Positions 16,826 through 24,697 are shown, counted from the first letter of the stretch. The stretch is 64,000 nt of DNA from Catenibacterium mitsuokai (GCF_025148785.1 NZ_CP102271.1:2544001-2608000), one strand, 5' to 3'. Notes: generated by a model not told the origin, from the sequence alone. Numbers and translations: made by a program.

Positions 16826-17242
16826 ATGGACCATCTAGACTTTAGTGAACAAAATGAAGACACGAATCATAACTACTTAATTCTCTTTCAAGAAGATCTT
16901 GAAAATGCAGGATTAAAACAAAAAACCATCTACAATCATCTATCTAATGCCGATCTGTTTATCAATGAATTTTTAAATTACCATATGGATGCAACTATGG
17001 AGGAAGGCGTTACTATGCTTGGTGACTTCCTTGGAGATTTCTTTATCCGTAAATGTATGTGGTCTACTCCTGCAACTGTCAAAACAACTGCTACAAGTTT
17101 AAAGAAATTCTATAAGTGTATGGCAGAACATGGAAAGATAGAGAAGAAAGATTATGATTATGTCTGTCATGATATTAAGGAATCTATGGCATACTGGCAG
17201 GAATGTTGTGCAGAATATAATAATCCAGATTTCCTATACTAA
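16826..17242 (+). CDS. Lone integrase core-binding-like (SAM-like) protein
   Basis: A 138-residue helical protein that resembles only the N-terminal, DNA-arm-grasping domain of tyrosine recombinases (FQEDLENAGLKQKTIYNHLS, then TPATVKTTATSLKKFYKCM). There is no catalytic domain with the R..HxxR..Y residues, here or downstream. Similar stand-alone proteins exist in other Firmicutes, so this need not be a truncated integrase. AAAGGAA precedes the ATG. The role is unknown; DNA binding is inferred. Confidence 0.65.
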   Translation: MDHLDFSEQNEDTNHNYLILFQEDLENAGLKQKTIYNHLSNADLFINEFLNYHMDATMEEGVTMLGDFLGDFFIRKCMWSTPATVKTTATSLKKFYKCMAEHGKIEKKDYDYVCHDIKESMAYWQECCAEYNNPDFLY

Positions 17243-17248
17243 ACACAA

Positions 17249-17282
17249 ATCCCTAGAAACATAAGTTTCTAGGGATGTTTTT
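17249..17282. terminator. Bidirectional terminator between the integrase-like gene and yggS
   Basis: Perfect 12-bp stem ATCCCTAGAAAC (17249-17260) with GTTTCTAGGGAT (17265-17276), loop ATAA, T run after it. Confidence 0.85.
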
Positions 17283-17284
17283 AA

Positions 17285-17932
17285 TTATTCATCAAATAAT
17301 GCATGACCGAGTCTTACCATTGTACTACCTTCTGCAACCGCAATAGGGAAGTCATGTGTCATACCCATTGATAGTTCAGTCAATTGATAGTTAGGATAAG
17401 ATTCCTGTAGTTTAGTTAATAGATCTTTAGTTGCTTTAAAGTATTGTCTTGTTTCTTCCACTTCAATGTTAGGAGCCATCATCATTAATCCTCTAGGATT
17501 TAAATGAGGTTTATCTTTTAAGTAGTCCATCACTTCATTCATTTCTTCTTCATTAAAGCCATGTTTAGATTCTTCTTTCGCAATATTAACCTGTAATAAG
17601 ATATCCATAACGAGATCATGTTTAGCTGCCTGTTTCTCTATTTCATCAATTAATCTATAGTTTGCGACAGAATGAATCATCTGTACTTTATCAATAATAT
17701 ACTTTACTTTATTCGTCTGTAATGTACCAATAAAATGCCATACACCTTTTCCATGGTAGTCTTCATACTTCTTTAAGAAGTCCTGTACTTTATTTTCACC
17801 ATAGATCATAACACCACATTCTTCTAGCTTTTCTACTTCTTTTTCATCAATATATTTAGTTGCTGCAACAAGCTTCGCTGGTTTAACAGCTTCTAATAAT
17901 CTTTTGGTTTCTGTTTCATTTACTCTCATCAT
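17285..17932 (-). CDS. YggS/PLPBP-family pyridoxal phosphate homeostasis protein
   Basis: A 215-residue alanine-racemase-fold protein that binds pyridoxal 5'-phosphate and buffers the free cofactor and amino acid pools. The PLP lysine lies in KLVAATKYID, followed by the family motifs GENKVQDF, WHFIGTLQTNK, VNIAKEESKHGF and SMGMTHDFPIAVAEGSTMVRLG. GAGGTGG precedes two adjacent ATG codons. It is 20 bases after the DUF3793 gene and may be on the metal-responsive transcript starting at nrdI. Confidence 0.92.
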   Translation of the reverse strand: MMRVNETETKRLLEAVKPAKLVAATKYIDEKEVEKLEECGVMIYGENKVQDFLKKYEDYHGKGVWHFIGTLQTNKVKYIIDKVQMIHSVANYRLIDEIEKQAAKHDLVMDILLQVNIAKEESKHGFNEEEMNEVMDYLKDKPHLNPRGLMMMAPNIEVEETRQYFKATKDLLTKLQESYPNYQLTELSMGMTHDFPIAVAEGSTMVRLGHALFDE

Positions 17933-17952
17933 TTATAACCACCTCGAAAATA

Positions 17953-18534
17953 TTATAATTCATTTAAGGTAAAAGAAAAAGGCTGATTATCAGCCTGATT
18001 AAGGATTTGTGACAAAGAATAGCCCTGCTCATAAAGGAGTATGAATTCTTTTTTACAACAGTCAAATTGTTCAAAGAGACTTTCTTTTTCACGTTTATTT
18101 TCATATACCTTCCAATAGCCACAACATTGACACTTCTTATGATGTATAAACCCCCATACATCAGCAAGTGGATAACCCAAAAATAACCCTATTTCGTGTG
18201 GATATTGACTCATCTCAAGACGTTTCTCTAGATGAGATAGAATATCATGATCAGGATAATCATATTGTTTCAGAAAGGATTGAATGTCTTTGTTAGTCAT
18301 TAAGTAATTGAGTGAGGAAGGCAGATATACATATACTGTATAACGACCATGAGTATAAAAGAGATTTATTCGTAATCCTTGAAGGTTAAGAATCTGATCA
18401 TAATATTCTACAAGTTCATGAACATCTGAATATCTATTATCAAGATGAAACATACTACCTAACTTACGCTTGATCAAGGTAGGTGTGCAATGCATAAGAA
18501 GAAGACGTTCAAATTGATGATATCCTAAGGTCAT
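17953..18534 (-). CDS. DUF3793-family protein
   Basis: A 193-residue protein with the DUF3793 core: HEIGLFLGYPLADVWGFI (about 122-139) followed by CCGYWKVYENK and a C-terminal helical part. It contains a cysteine cluster (CQCCGYW...CC). The family is found in anaerobic Firmicutes next to flavodoxin and ferrous-iron transport genes. Its start lies one base after the nrdI stop, and the pair shares a promoter carrying a DtxR-like box, so it is probably made under metal limitation. Biochemical function unknown. Confidence 0.85.
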   Translation of the reverse strand: MTLGYHQFERLLLMHCTPTLIKRKLGSMFHLDNRYSDVHELVEYYDQILNLQGLRINLFYTHGRYTVYVYLPSSLNYLMTNKDIQSFLKQYDYPDHDILSHLEKRLEMSQYPHEIGLFLGYPLADVWGFIHHKKCQCCGYWKVYENKREKESLFEQFDCCKKEFILLYEQGYSLSQILNQADNQPFSFTLNEL

Positions 18535-18535
18535 A

Positions 18536-18880
18536 TTAAAGTAACTCTTTGATGGCTTCTACATCATCATCAGTACCATCATTTTCTACTTTATAAAGAC
18601 ATGGAACATGATAATCTTCACTGATTTTATCACCAGCTAAACAATATGCTTCACCATATCCTGTATCACCAGATGCAATAACACCTTTAATAGATGGATT
18701 GTTTTCTAAGAAGTCTGATACTTCATAAGGAACATCTCCAAAGCCATCTGTATAAGTAAATAAGATATAGTCTTCAGAAACCTTTTCTGTACCATCTTCA
18801 ATATGTAATGCGTCTGTAATACCTAGTTTTCCAATTAATGTTTCTACATTTCCAGTTCTTGATGCATAGACTACTTTCAT
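18536..18880 (-). CDS. nrdI: NrdI-like flavodoxin
   Basis: A 114-residue flavoprotein with the NrdI pattern: YASRTGNVETLIGKL (FMN phosphate loop), TYTDGFGDVPYEVSDFL, and IASGDTGYGEAYCLAG. NrdI delivers an oxidant to the manganese cofactor of class Ib ribonucleotide reductase; no nrdEF genes are in the window, and in anaerobes similar proteins pair with DUF3793 as iron-starvation flavodoxins. The promoter region has two palindromes, one matching the DtxR/IdeR box, so metal repression is likely. GGAGG precedes the ATG. Confidence 0.82.
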   Translation of the reverse strand: MKVVYASRTGNVETLIGKLGITDALHIEDGTEKVSEDYILFTYTDGFGDVPYEVSDFLENNPSIKGVIASGDTGYGEAYCLAGDKISEDYHVPCLYKVENDGTDDDVEAIKELL

Positions 18881-18891
18881 TGTTGACCTCC

Positions 18892-18911
18892 TAGTTAGTT
18901 CTTACTAACTA
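18892..18911. promoter_or_regulatory. Inverted repeat next to the nrdI ribosome site
   Basis: TAGTTAGT-TCTT-ACTAACTA, eight-base arms around four bases. It shares the TTAG/CTAA core of the neighbouring DtxR-like box and may be a second, weaker site. Confidence 0.5.
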
Positions 18912-18914
18912 TCT

Positions 18915-18933
18915 ATAGGTTAGCATAAACTAA
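18915..18933. promoter_or_regulatory. DtxR/IdeR-type metal box upstream of nrdI
   Basis: ATAGGTTAGCATAAACTAA matches the classical 19-bp DtxR consensus (TTAGGTTAGCCTAACCTAA) at 16 positions. It lies about 35 bp before the nrdI start, within the expected promoter. Confidence 0.65.
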
Positions 18934-18960
18934 CTATATAATCAAGTGTTTTTATAAAAT

Positions 18961-18984
18961 AAAAGACTGTTGAAGTTCAACAGC
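18961..18984 (-). terminator. Terminator of the module 2 secreted transcript
   Basis: CTGTTGA (18967-18973) pairs with TCAACAG (18977-18983), with an A run on the plus strand giving T residues on the minus-strand transcript. Confidence 0.65.
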
Positions 18985-19044
18985 CTCATATTTGTATCAA
19001 CAAACAAAGTATATCAATAATAGTGATTGGTCTTTTCCCGTGTA

Positions 19045-19248
19045 TTAATTCTTTTTCTTATGCAAAAGATACATAGTTATTACAACTATAGCACAGGCAG
19101 TGTATATACTAAAGAGCACGTTATAAAATTCAAAATCCTGCCATGCATTAAATATATACATGAATATCTCTAAATTAATTAGAGTTAGTACATGACACCC
19201 ATAAGTTACCAAAAAGAATAAAAATATTATCATCAATAATTTCTTCAT
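19045..19248 (-). CDS. Two-helix small membrane protein (module 2)
   Basis: 67 residues: hydrophobic segments at about 2-28 and 40-61, and a basic KKKN tail. It follows the secreted gene at 19277 by 28 bp with an AAGGAG-type site and is probably co-transcribed. It occupies the same place as the small membrane protein of module 1 (6914) but the sequences are not clearly related. Function unknown. Confidence 0.6.
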   Translation of the reverse strand: MKKLLMIIFLFFLVTYGCHVLTLINLEIFMYIFNAWQDFEFYNVLFSIYTACAIVVITMYLLHKKKN

Positions 19249-19276
19249 TTTATTATCTCCTTATAATTCATTAAGA

Positions 19277-20161
19277 TTATGAACAAGTCACAACGCCACC
19301 ATGTTTTTCAGGATACCCTTTATGTCGAGATCTTTTTGTGAGTACTATTCCTGCAGAAGACATACCTCTAGATATACTAATTCCAAATCCTGTTGGAACT
19401 ATAGATGATTTATGACTGTATAAGTAACGCACATTGAAATATTTTAATTTTCCACTTACTACTCCTGTTATAGAAAAAGATCCCTTATACAAATACGCAT
19501 AATATTGATCACCTTTTATTCTTAAAGGAAATGACCATCCATATGATCCAATAACATCTTGATCACCTTTCTTAATCGCTGACTTCGTCCATGTTTTTAC
19601 ACTCTTATAGGATTTGAATTCCTTGTATTTTAATAAAGAAGTAACGGATGAAACTTCCTTAAAAATATGATTATTATCTGCTTCATATGCCATCGCAAAA
19701 GCATCATTTCCATAATCTTCAGGTGTTCCATTCCAGCTAAAGCTTACTGTTGCTTTTACAGTAGACAATCCTGTTTTCGCATCATAACTTAATATATTCT
19801 TCTTAACGCTAAACTTGATTTTTGAAGAAGCTTTTACAGTCATTTCTTCTGTTCCATCATAATTCTTTATCGCATCAATTTGAGAATTTGTATACTTATA
19901 TCTTTTCAATTCCTCTCTTGATTTACCTTTTAATTCATAAATACGATTTTTAAAACAATCAATATCCTTTCCTGCTTTATTTAACTTCACTGCATTATTA
20001 TGAGTTTCAGATAGCATATATCTTGATTTAGTTATATTATATTCATTTTTTAAAAGAAGATATTGATTGATAACTGTATCATCTAAAGCATCAACTTCAG
20101 TATTAGCCAGCGATACTGCACAAGCAACAGCCAAAAAAGAAAGCACAATTAATTTTTTCAT
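19277..20161 (-). CDS. Secreted protein of unknown function (module 2)
   Basis: 294 residues with a signal peptide (MKKLIVLSFLAVACAVSLAN, cleavage near 'VDA'). The mature protein has an N-terminal helical, lysine-rich half (about 30-110) and a C-terminal beta-rich half with aromatic and glycine-rich stretches (SFSWNGTPEDYG, GSYGWSFPLRIKGDQYYAYLYKG, ISISRGMSSAG), ending in HGGVVTCS. No family recognised; not obviously related to the module 1 secreted protein. Divergent from padR, with a TTGACA promoter, a PadR-type operator and a perfect cre box. Confidence 0.72.
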   Translation of the reverse strand: MKKLIVLSFLAVACAVSLANTEVDALDDTVINQYLLLKNEYNITKSRYMLSETHNNAVKLNKAGKDIDCFKNRIYELKGKSREELKRYKYTNSQIDAIKNYDGTEEMTVKASSKIKFSVKKNILSYDAKTGLSTVKATVSFSWNGTPEDYGNDAFAMAYEADNNHIFKEVSSVTSLLKYKEFKSYKSVKTWTKSAIKKGDQDVIGSYGWSFPLRIKGDQYYAYLYKGSFSITGVVSGKLKYFNVRYLYSHKSSIVPTGFGISISRGMSSAGIVLTKRSRHKGYPEKHGGVVTCS

Positions 20162-20189
20162 ACCTTAACACTCCATTTTTCAGCACAAA

Positions 20190-20203
20190 TGTAAACGTTT
20201 ACT
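20190..20203. promoter_or_regulatory. cre box in the leader of the module 2 secreted gene
   Basis: TGTAAACGTTTACT matches the CcpA consensus at every position and is almost a perfect palindrome. It lies just downstream of the predicted transcription start, as in module 1. Confidence 0.75.
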
Positions 20204-20211
20204 TCACTTAA

Positions 20212-20241
20212 ATGTTATCATGTGGTTTATCTTTTTGTCAA
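20212..20241 (-). promoter_or_regulatory. Promoter of the module 2 secreted gene
   Basis: Minus-strand TTGACA (20241-20236), 18-bp spacer, TAACAT (20217-20212) preceded by TG. Confidence 0.65.
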
Positions 20242-20245
20242 CCAC

Positions 20246-20264
20246 TATATAGTTTTTCTATATA
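20246..20264. promoter_or_regulatory. PadR-type operator, module 2
   Basis: TATATAG-TTTTT-CTATATA, a perfect 7-5-7 inverted repeat lying between the two divergent -35 elements (20236-20241 and 20265-20270). Same architecture and consensus as 7968-7986. Confidence 0.75.
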
Positions 20265-20293
20265 TTGTCTAACAAATATATTCATGTTACTAT
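20265..20293 (+). promoter_or_regulatory. Promoter of padR, module 2
   Basis: TTGTCT, 17-bp spacer, TACTAT, directly abutting the operator. Confidence 0.55.
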
Positions 20294-20311
20294 TTCTATG
20301 GAGGTAGCCTT

Positions 20312-20650
20312 ATGCCAAAAAAGAATAATAACTTTTTTAAACTAGAAATGTTATTTCTCAAGATTCTTTCAATAAGAGATTGTTATGGGTATGAGATCAC
20401 TCATTCCATTAAAGAACTTACAAATGGTAAGATAGATATCAAAGAAGGAAGTATGTATCCTGTTCTTTATAAGTTTGAAGATCTAGGCTATATATCAAGT
20501 GAGAAAAAGCTTGTTGGAAAGAGAATGACAAGAATATATTATCATTTGGAGCCATCTGGAAAAGAGTACCTAGAGAGCATATACAAAGAATACAAAGAGA
20601 TGACAAGCATTATTGATACATTTATGGAGGAAGAGCATGACTTACAATAA
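20312..20650 (+). CDS. PadR-family transcriptional repressor (module 2)
   Basis: 112 residues, winged helix with DCYGYEITHSIK, DIKEGSMYPVLYKFEDLGYIS and RIYYHLEPSGKEYL. It is a close paralogue of the PadR at 8046, including the N-terminal KK-N-FFKL run and the DIKEG motif. GGAGG precedes the ATG. It overlaps the partner gene by 14 bases. It probably binds 20246-20264 and represses both itself and the divergent secreted gene. Confidence 0.88.
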   Translation: MPKKNNNFFKLEMLFLKILSIRDCYGYEITHSIKELTNGKIDIKEGSMYPVLYKFEDLGYISSEKKLVGKRMTRIYYHLEPSGKEYLESIYKEYKEMTSIIDTFMEEEHDLQ

Positions 20651-21032
20651 AAACGTTAAAAAGTATATTAAACAATGTAAGTATCTATTTGCTTCTTATG
20701 GTAAATCTGAAAAAGAATATATAAGAAAACTCATAGATAATATTGATGATGGTTCTCATGATATGACATATGATGAAATCGTAGAAAGACTTGGTACACC
20801 CAAGGAAGTTATTATTAGTTACTATGAGCAAGAGGATATGGATCGTCTGATTGAAAAAGCGAAGGTAAGAAGATTATTAAAGAATTTCTTATCAGTTGCG
20901 CTTGTTGTATTATTAGTATTCTTATGCTATAAAGCATATATTTACCAAAAGACTTTTGAAGAAATAAGAGATTCAAAAGGTGGGTATTTTGAAGAAACAA
21001 TAGAAGTCAAAGAAGATTATGAAATCGAATGA
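20637..21032 (+). CDS. PadR-partner membrane protein (DUF1700/DUF6120-like), module 2
   Basis: 131 residues from the ATG at 20637, which has GGAGG six bases upstream; the frame is open further 5' but only inside padR. Soluble helical N-terminus with 'YDEIVERLGTPKEVIISYY' (about 46-64), one membrane helix (about 82-100) and an acidic outer tail. Paralogue of the module 1 partner in size and layout. Probably modulates PadR from the membrane; the signal is unknown. Confidence 0.7.
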   Translation: MTYNKNVKKYIKQCKYLFASYGKSEKEYIRKLIDNIDDGSHDMTYDEIVERLGTPKEVIISYYEQEDMDRLIEKAKVRRLLKNFLSVALVVLLVFLCYKAYIYQKTFEEIRDSKGGYFEETIEVKEDYEIE

Positions 21033-21063
21033 TCTCACAGTCTTCTTTTTACTTTGAAAGAAA

Positions 21064-21088
21064 TGGGCATCACTTTTAGTGATGCCCA
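21064..21088. terminator. Bidirectional terminator between module 2 and nrdD
   Basis: Perfect 11-bp stem TGGGCATCACT (21064-21074) with AGTGATGCCCA (21078-21088) and a TTT loop. Confidence 0.85.
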
Positions 21089-21094
21089 CTTTGG

Positions 21095-23461
21095 TTATGA
21101 TCTTTCTTCTATATATTTTCTAATATTAGACACATTCACATATTTCGCATAGCTCTTATCATTCGCAACGACAAGAGTAGGGGCCTGCATGACAGAAAAT
21201 CTCTTTGTGAGGTCTACTTGTTCTTCTGCATCTATTAATTCATAGTCTACATGTTCATCTTCTAATATCTTCTTAATAATACGACAGTTAGGACATGTTT
21301 TTGTTGTGAATAAATAAAGCTTTTCATTCTGTATAACAGGTTGTGCCTGTTCTTCTTTGATCTTCTTCATATGTCTGCCACTTAGTACTGAGTGACCCAT
21401 ATCATATGTTTTACGTTCCTTGAATTCCTGTGCTTTACCTTCATTCCAGTTCTTAACTGGTCTATAGTAACCTGTAATACGGCTCCATACTTCTGTTGGT
21501 TTACCACATACAGGACATATAGGCTGTTCACCTACAAGATAACCATGATCTTCACAAATAGAGTAAGTAGGTGAAATTGTATAATAAGGAAGTTTATAGT
21601 TTTCTGCAATCTTTCTTACAAGTGTTGCAGCACCTTTCCAGTCTGGTAGCTTTTCACCTAAGAAGGCATGGAATACAGTACCTGATGTGTAAAGAGTCTG
21701 TAATTCATCCTGAATATCTAAAGCAGTAAATAAGTCATCTGTATAACCTACTGGTAAATGAGATGAGTTTGTATAGTAAGGTGTATTACCCTCTTTAGTG
21801 GCAGTAATGATATCTGGATATTTCTTCTTATCATGTTTCGCAAGACGATAAGATGTAGATTCTGCAGGTGTTGCTTCTAGGTTATATAAGTCACCATATT
21901 CTTCCTGATAGATCACTAATCTTTCACGCATATGGTTTAACACATCCTTCGCAAATTCCTGTGCATCTGTATGTGTTAAGTCTTCTTTAAGCCAGTTCGC
22001 ATTGAGTGTGGCTTCATTCATACCTACTAAGCCAATAGTAGAGAAATGATTCTTAAATGATCCTAAATAACGTTTAGTATAAGGATAGAGACCTTCTTCT
22101 AATAACTTACTAATCACATCTCTTTTTACCTTTAATGATCTTGCAGCAAGATCCATTAAGTGATCCAGTCTTTCATAGAATTCCTGTTCATTATGAGATA
22201 AATAAGCAATACGTGGAAGGTTAATAGTAACGACACCCACTGATCCTGTTGATTCACCTGAACCAAAGAATCCTCCACTCTTTCTTCTTAACTCTCTTAA
22301 GTCAAGTCTTAATCGACAACACATTGATCTGACATCACTTGGTTCCATATCTGAATTAATATAATTAGAGAAATAGGGTGTACCAAACTTTGCAGTCATT
22401 TCAAATAATAGTTTATTATTTTCTGTTTCAGACCAATCAAAATCCTTTGTGATAGAGTAAGTAGGAATAGGGTACTGGAATCCACGACCATTCGCATCAC
22501 CTTCAATCATCACTTCAATAAAGGCTTTATTGATCATGTCCATTTCTTTCTGACAATCCTTATAACGGAAGTCCATTTCTTTTCCACCAACTATCGCATT
22601 CAATTCAGCTAAATCATTTGGTACTGTCCAGTCTAAAGTAATATTAGAGAAAGGAGCCTGTGTTCCCCAGCGTGAAGGTGTATTGACACCATAAATAAAT
22701 GATTCAATACATTTCTTAACTTGATCATATGGAAGATTATCTACCTTTACAAATGGTGCTAAATAAGTATCAAAAGAAGAGAAAGCCTGAGCACCTGCCC
22801 ATTCATTCTGCATAATACCTAAGAAGTTCACCATCTGGTTACATAATGACGCAAGATGTTTAGCTGGTTTAGATGTAATCTTACCTGGAATGCCTCCTAA
22901 ACCTTCCTGAATCAATTGTTTTAAAGACCATCCTGCACAATACCCTGTCAACATACTTAAATCATGAATATGGAAATCACCATCTCTATGTGCATCCGCA
23001 ATCTCCTGATCATATATTTCAGATAACCAATAATTTGCAGTAATTGCACCACTGTTACTTAGAATCAACCCACCAACAGAATAAGTGACAGTAGAATTCT
23101 CTTTCACTCTCCAGTCAGTCGCATTCACATAACTATTCACTAGATCCTTATAATCAAGAATCGTAGACTTCATATTTCTTACTTTCTCTCTCTGTTTACG
23201 ATAAAGAATATAAGACTTCGCCACATCACTATAACCTGCCTGTGATAAAATATCCTCTACACTATCCTGGATATCTTCTACTGCAATCTTATGATCCTTA
23301 ATCTTCTTTTCAAAATCACTTGTGACCTTTAATGCAAGCATATCAATCACACTTGGATGATATTCTTTCTTTAATGAAATAAATGCTTTTTCAATCGCAC
23401 GGGTTATCTTCTTTAAATCAAACTCTGTAATCTTACCATCTCTTTTAATGACCTGGTACAT
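21095..23461 (-). CDS. nrdD: Anaerobic (class III) ribonucleoside-triphosphate reductase with a fused thioredoxin-like domain
   Basis: 788 residues. An N-terminal ATP cone (about 1-95; VIKRDGKITEFD) controls overall activity, the large barrel reduces NTPs, and the C-terminal zinc/glycyl-radical region has CPVCGKP followed by SRITGYYRPVKNWNEGK, where the glycine of ITGYY would carry the radical. Residues about 713-788 add a glutaredoxin/thioredoxin-like domain with CPNC (723-726) and the cis-proline motif QAPTLVV. That tail suggests reduction by a dithiol carrier rather than formate. The gene follows its activase by four bases. Confidence 0.93.
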   Translation of the reverse strand: MYQVIKRDGKITEFDLKKITRAIEKAFISLKKEYHPSVIDMLALKVTSDFEKKIKDHKIAVEDIQDSVEDILSQAGYSDVAKSYILYRKQREKVRNMKSTILDYKDLVNSYVNATDWRVKENSTVTYSVGGLILSNSGAITANYWLSEIYDQEIADAHRDGDFHIHDLSMLTGYCAGWSLKQLIQEGLGGIPGKITSKPAKHLASLCNQMVNFLGIMQNEWAGAQAFSSFDTYLAPFVKVDNLPYDQVKKCIESFIYGVNTPSRWGTQAPFSNITLDWTVPNDLAELNAIVGGKEMDFRYKDCQKEMDMINKAFIEVMIEGDANGRGFQYPIPTYSITKDFDWSETENNKLLFEMTAKFGTPYFSNYINSDMEPSDVRSMCCRLRLDLRELRRKSGGFFGSGESTGSVGVVTINLPRIAYLSHNEQEFYERLDHLMDLAARSLKVKRDVISKLLEEGLYPYTKRYLGSFKNHFSTIGLVGMNEATLNANWLKEDLTHTDAQEFAKDVLNHMRERLVIYQEEYGDLYNLEATPAESTSYRLAKHDKKKYPDIITATKEGNTPYYTNSSHLPVGYTDDLFTALDIQDELQTLYTSGTVFHAFLGEKLPDWKGAATLVRKIAENYKLPYYTISPTYSICEDHGYLVGEQPICPVCGKPTEVWSRITGYYRPVKNWNEGKAQEFKERKTYDMGHSVLSGRHMKKIKEEQAQPVIQNEKLYLFTTKTCPNCRIIKKILEDEHVDYELIDAEEQVDLTKRFSVMQAPTLVVANDKSYAKYVNVSNIRKYIEERS

Positions 23462-23465
23462 ATCA

Positions 23466-24611
23466 TCATATCCTTTCTTCTATCCCTCTGATTTCACATT
23501 CATCAACATATTCTTCTAAAATCTTCTTATAACTCTGGAGTGTTTCTAATGAGCATGCATGTAAACCTTTTTGAATCACATTCTCATTATCTTCAAAGTT
23601 TTGAAGATAATAACGCTTAGCACCTTTGATCCATTCTCCAATTAGTCTCATATCATTTTCTGTATGAAATTCTTTAATAATTGTCGTTCTGAATTCATAA
23701 TCCACATGATTTTCTAATAAATACTGGACTGTTGTTTTAATAGAATCAAGACGATAACCTTCTAAACCAATTGTCTTATTGTATTTCTTAGGGGCATTCT
23801 TGATATCTACTGCTACATAGTCTACAAGACCATCTTCTACCAATTCTTTTAACTTATTAGGAAAAGAACCATTTGTATCTAATTTAATAGAGTACCCCAT
23901 ATCCTTGATCACTCTTAAGAAATCCACAATACCAGCCTGTAATAAAGGTTCTCCACCTGTAATACATACACCCTCTAATATATTCTTTCTCTTTTCTAAG
24001 AATTCAAGGACATCCTCCTGTTCAATCTCCACCATATTTTCTGGTAAGAAAACTAAATCAGAATTATGACAGAAAGGACATTTAAAATTACATCCTCCAG
24101 TAAATAGAGTACATGCCATCTTTCCTGGATAATCTAGAAGAGTGAGCTTTTGAAAACCAAAGATGCGAAAATGATTCTGATAAGCTGGTTCTTCTATTGC
24201 TTTCTTGACCAATAGATGCATTGTCTTTTCTAACTGATCCACTTCTTCTAAAGTCAGATCAGATGTTAGATGTGACCACCAGTCTTTTCTCGCAAGATAC
24301 ATTTCCGCAATCACATCTTTCGCTTTAGGTGTTGTTTTAAGCCTCTTAGAACGTTTATCAAGAGTATTCTCTTCTACACGAATATAGCCCGCCTCCTGTA
24401 ACTTAGATATACTCTTGGTAATTGTTCCTTTATCCACAGAACCACTTGAAGACAATTCCTTCATAGTAATACCAGGATGTTCATGAATCATCATCAGATT
24501 CACAACCTGTCCATAACCTATATCATATCTCTTTAATCTATTATCATAATATTTAATAGCCGCACGATACAGTAATGCATTATCACTCATGAAGTTCTCT
24601 TTCTTATCCAT
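23466..24611 (-). CDS. MarR-family repressor fused to an anaerobic RNR activase (radical SAM)
   Basis: 381 residues in two parts. Residues about 1-140 are a MarR winged helix (GYGQVVNLMMIHEHPGITMK, SSGSVDKGTITKSISKLQEA, the wing TLDKRSKRLKTT). Residues about 148-381 are an NrdG/activating-enzyme radical SAM domain with C174-x3-C178-x2-C181 (GGCNFKCPFCHN) and CITGGEPLL. It makes the glycyl radical on NrdD, the next gene. The start is the ATG at 24611 behind GAGGTGA; the GTG at 24620 is part of that site. An imperfect palindrome overlaps the leader, so the MarR half may control its own operon. Confidence 0.9.
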   Translation of the reverse strand: MDKKENFMSDNALLYRAAIKYYDNRLKRYDIGYGQVVNLMMIHEHPGITMKELSSSGSVDKGTITKSISKLQEAGYIRVEENTLDKRSKRLKTTPKAKDVIAEMYLARKDWWSHLTSDLTLEEVDQLEKTMHLLVKKAIEEPAYQNHFRIFGFQKLTLLDYPGKMACTLFTGGCNFKCPFCHNSDLVFLPENMVEIEQEDVLEFLEKRKNILEGVCITGGEPLLQAGIVDFLRVIKDMGYSIKLDTNGSFPNKLKELVEDGLVDYVAVDIKNAPKKYNKTIGLEGYRLDSIKTTVQYLLENHVDYEFRTTIIKEFHTENDMRLIGEWIKGAKRYYLQNFEDNENVIQKGLHACSLETLQSYKKILEEYVDECEIRGIEERI

Positions 24612-24625
24612 CTTTCTCACCTCTT

Positions 24626-24643
24626 TAGTTGACTATCCAACCA
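24626..24643. promoter_or_regulatory. Candidate MarR operator upstream of the fused activase
   Basis: TAGTTG-ACTATC-CAACCA, an imperfect inverted repeat (five of six arm pairs) beginning 15 bp before the start codon. Position and size suit autoregulation by a MarR dimer. Confidence 0.4.
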
Positions 24644-24683
24644 TATTAAGTCTAGCACCAAAAGAGAGCGTATGCAATTGTTG

Positions 24684-24697
24684 TGAAAATGTTTGCA
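24684..24697. promoter_or_regulatory. cre-like sequence between the RNR operon and the XRE-type pair
   Basis: TGAAAATGTTTGCA matches the CcpA consensus at 13 of 14 positions (central C replaced by T). It lies 73 bp before the activase start. The central mismatch makes it weak. Confidence 0.3.
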
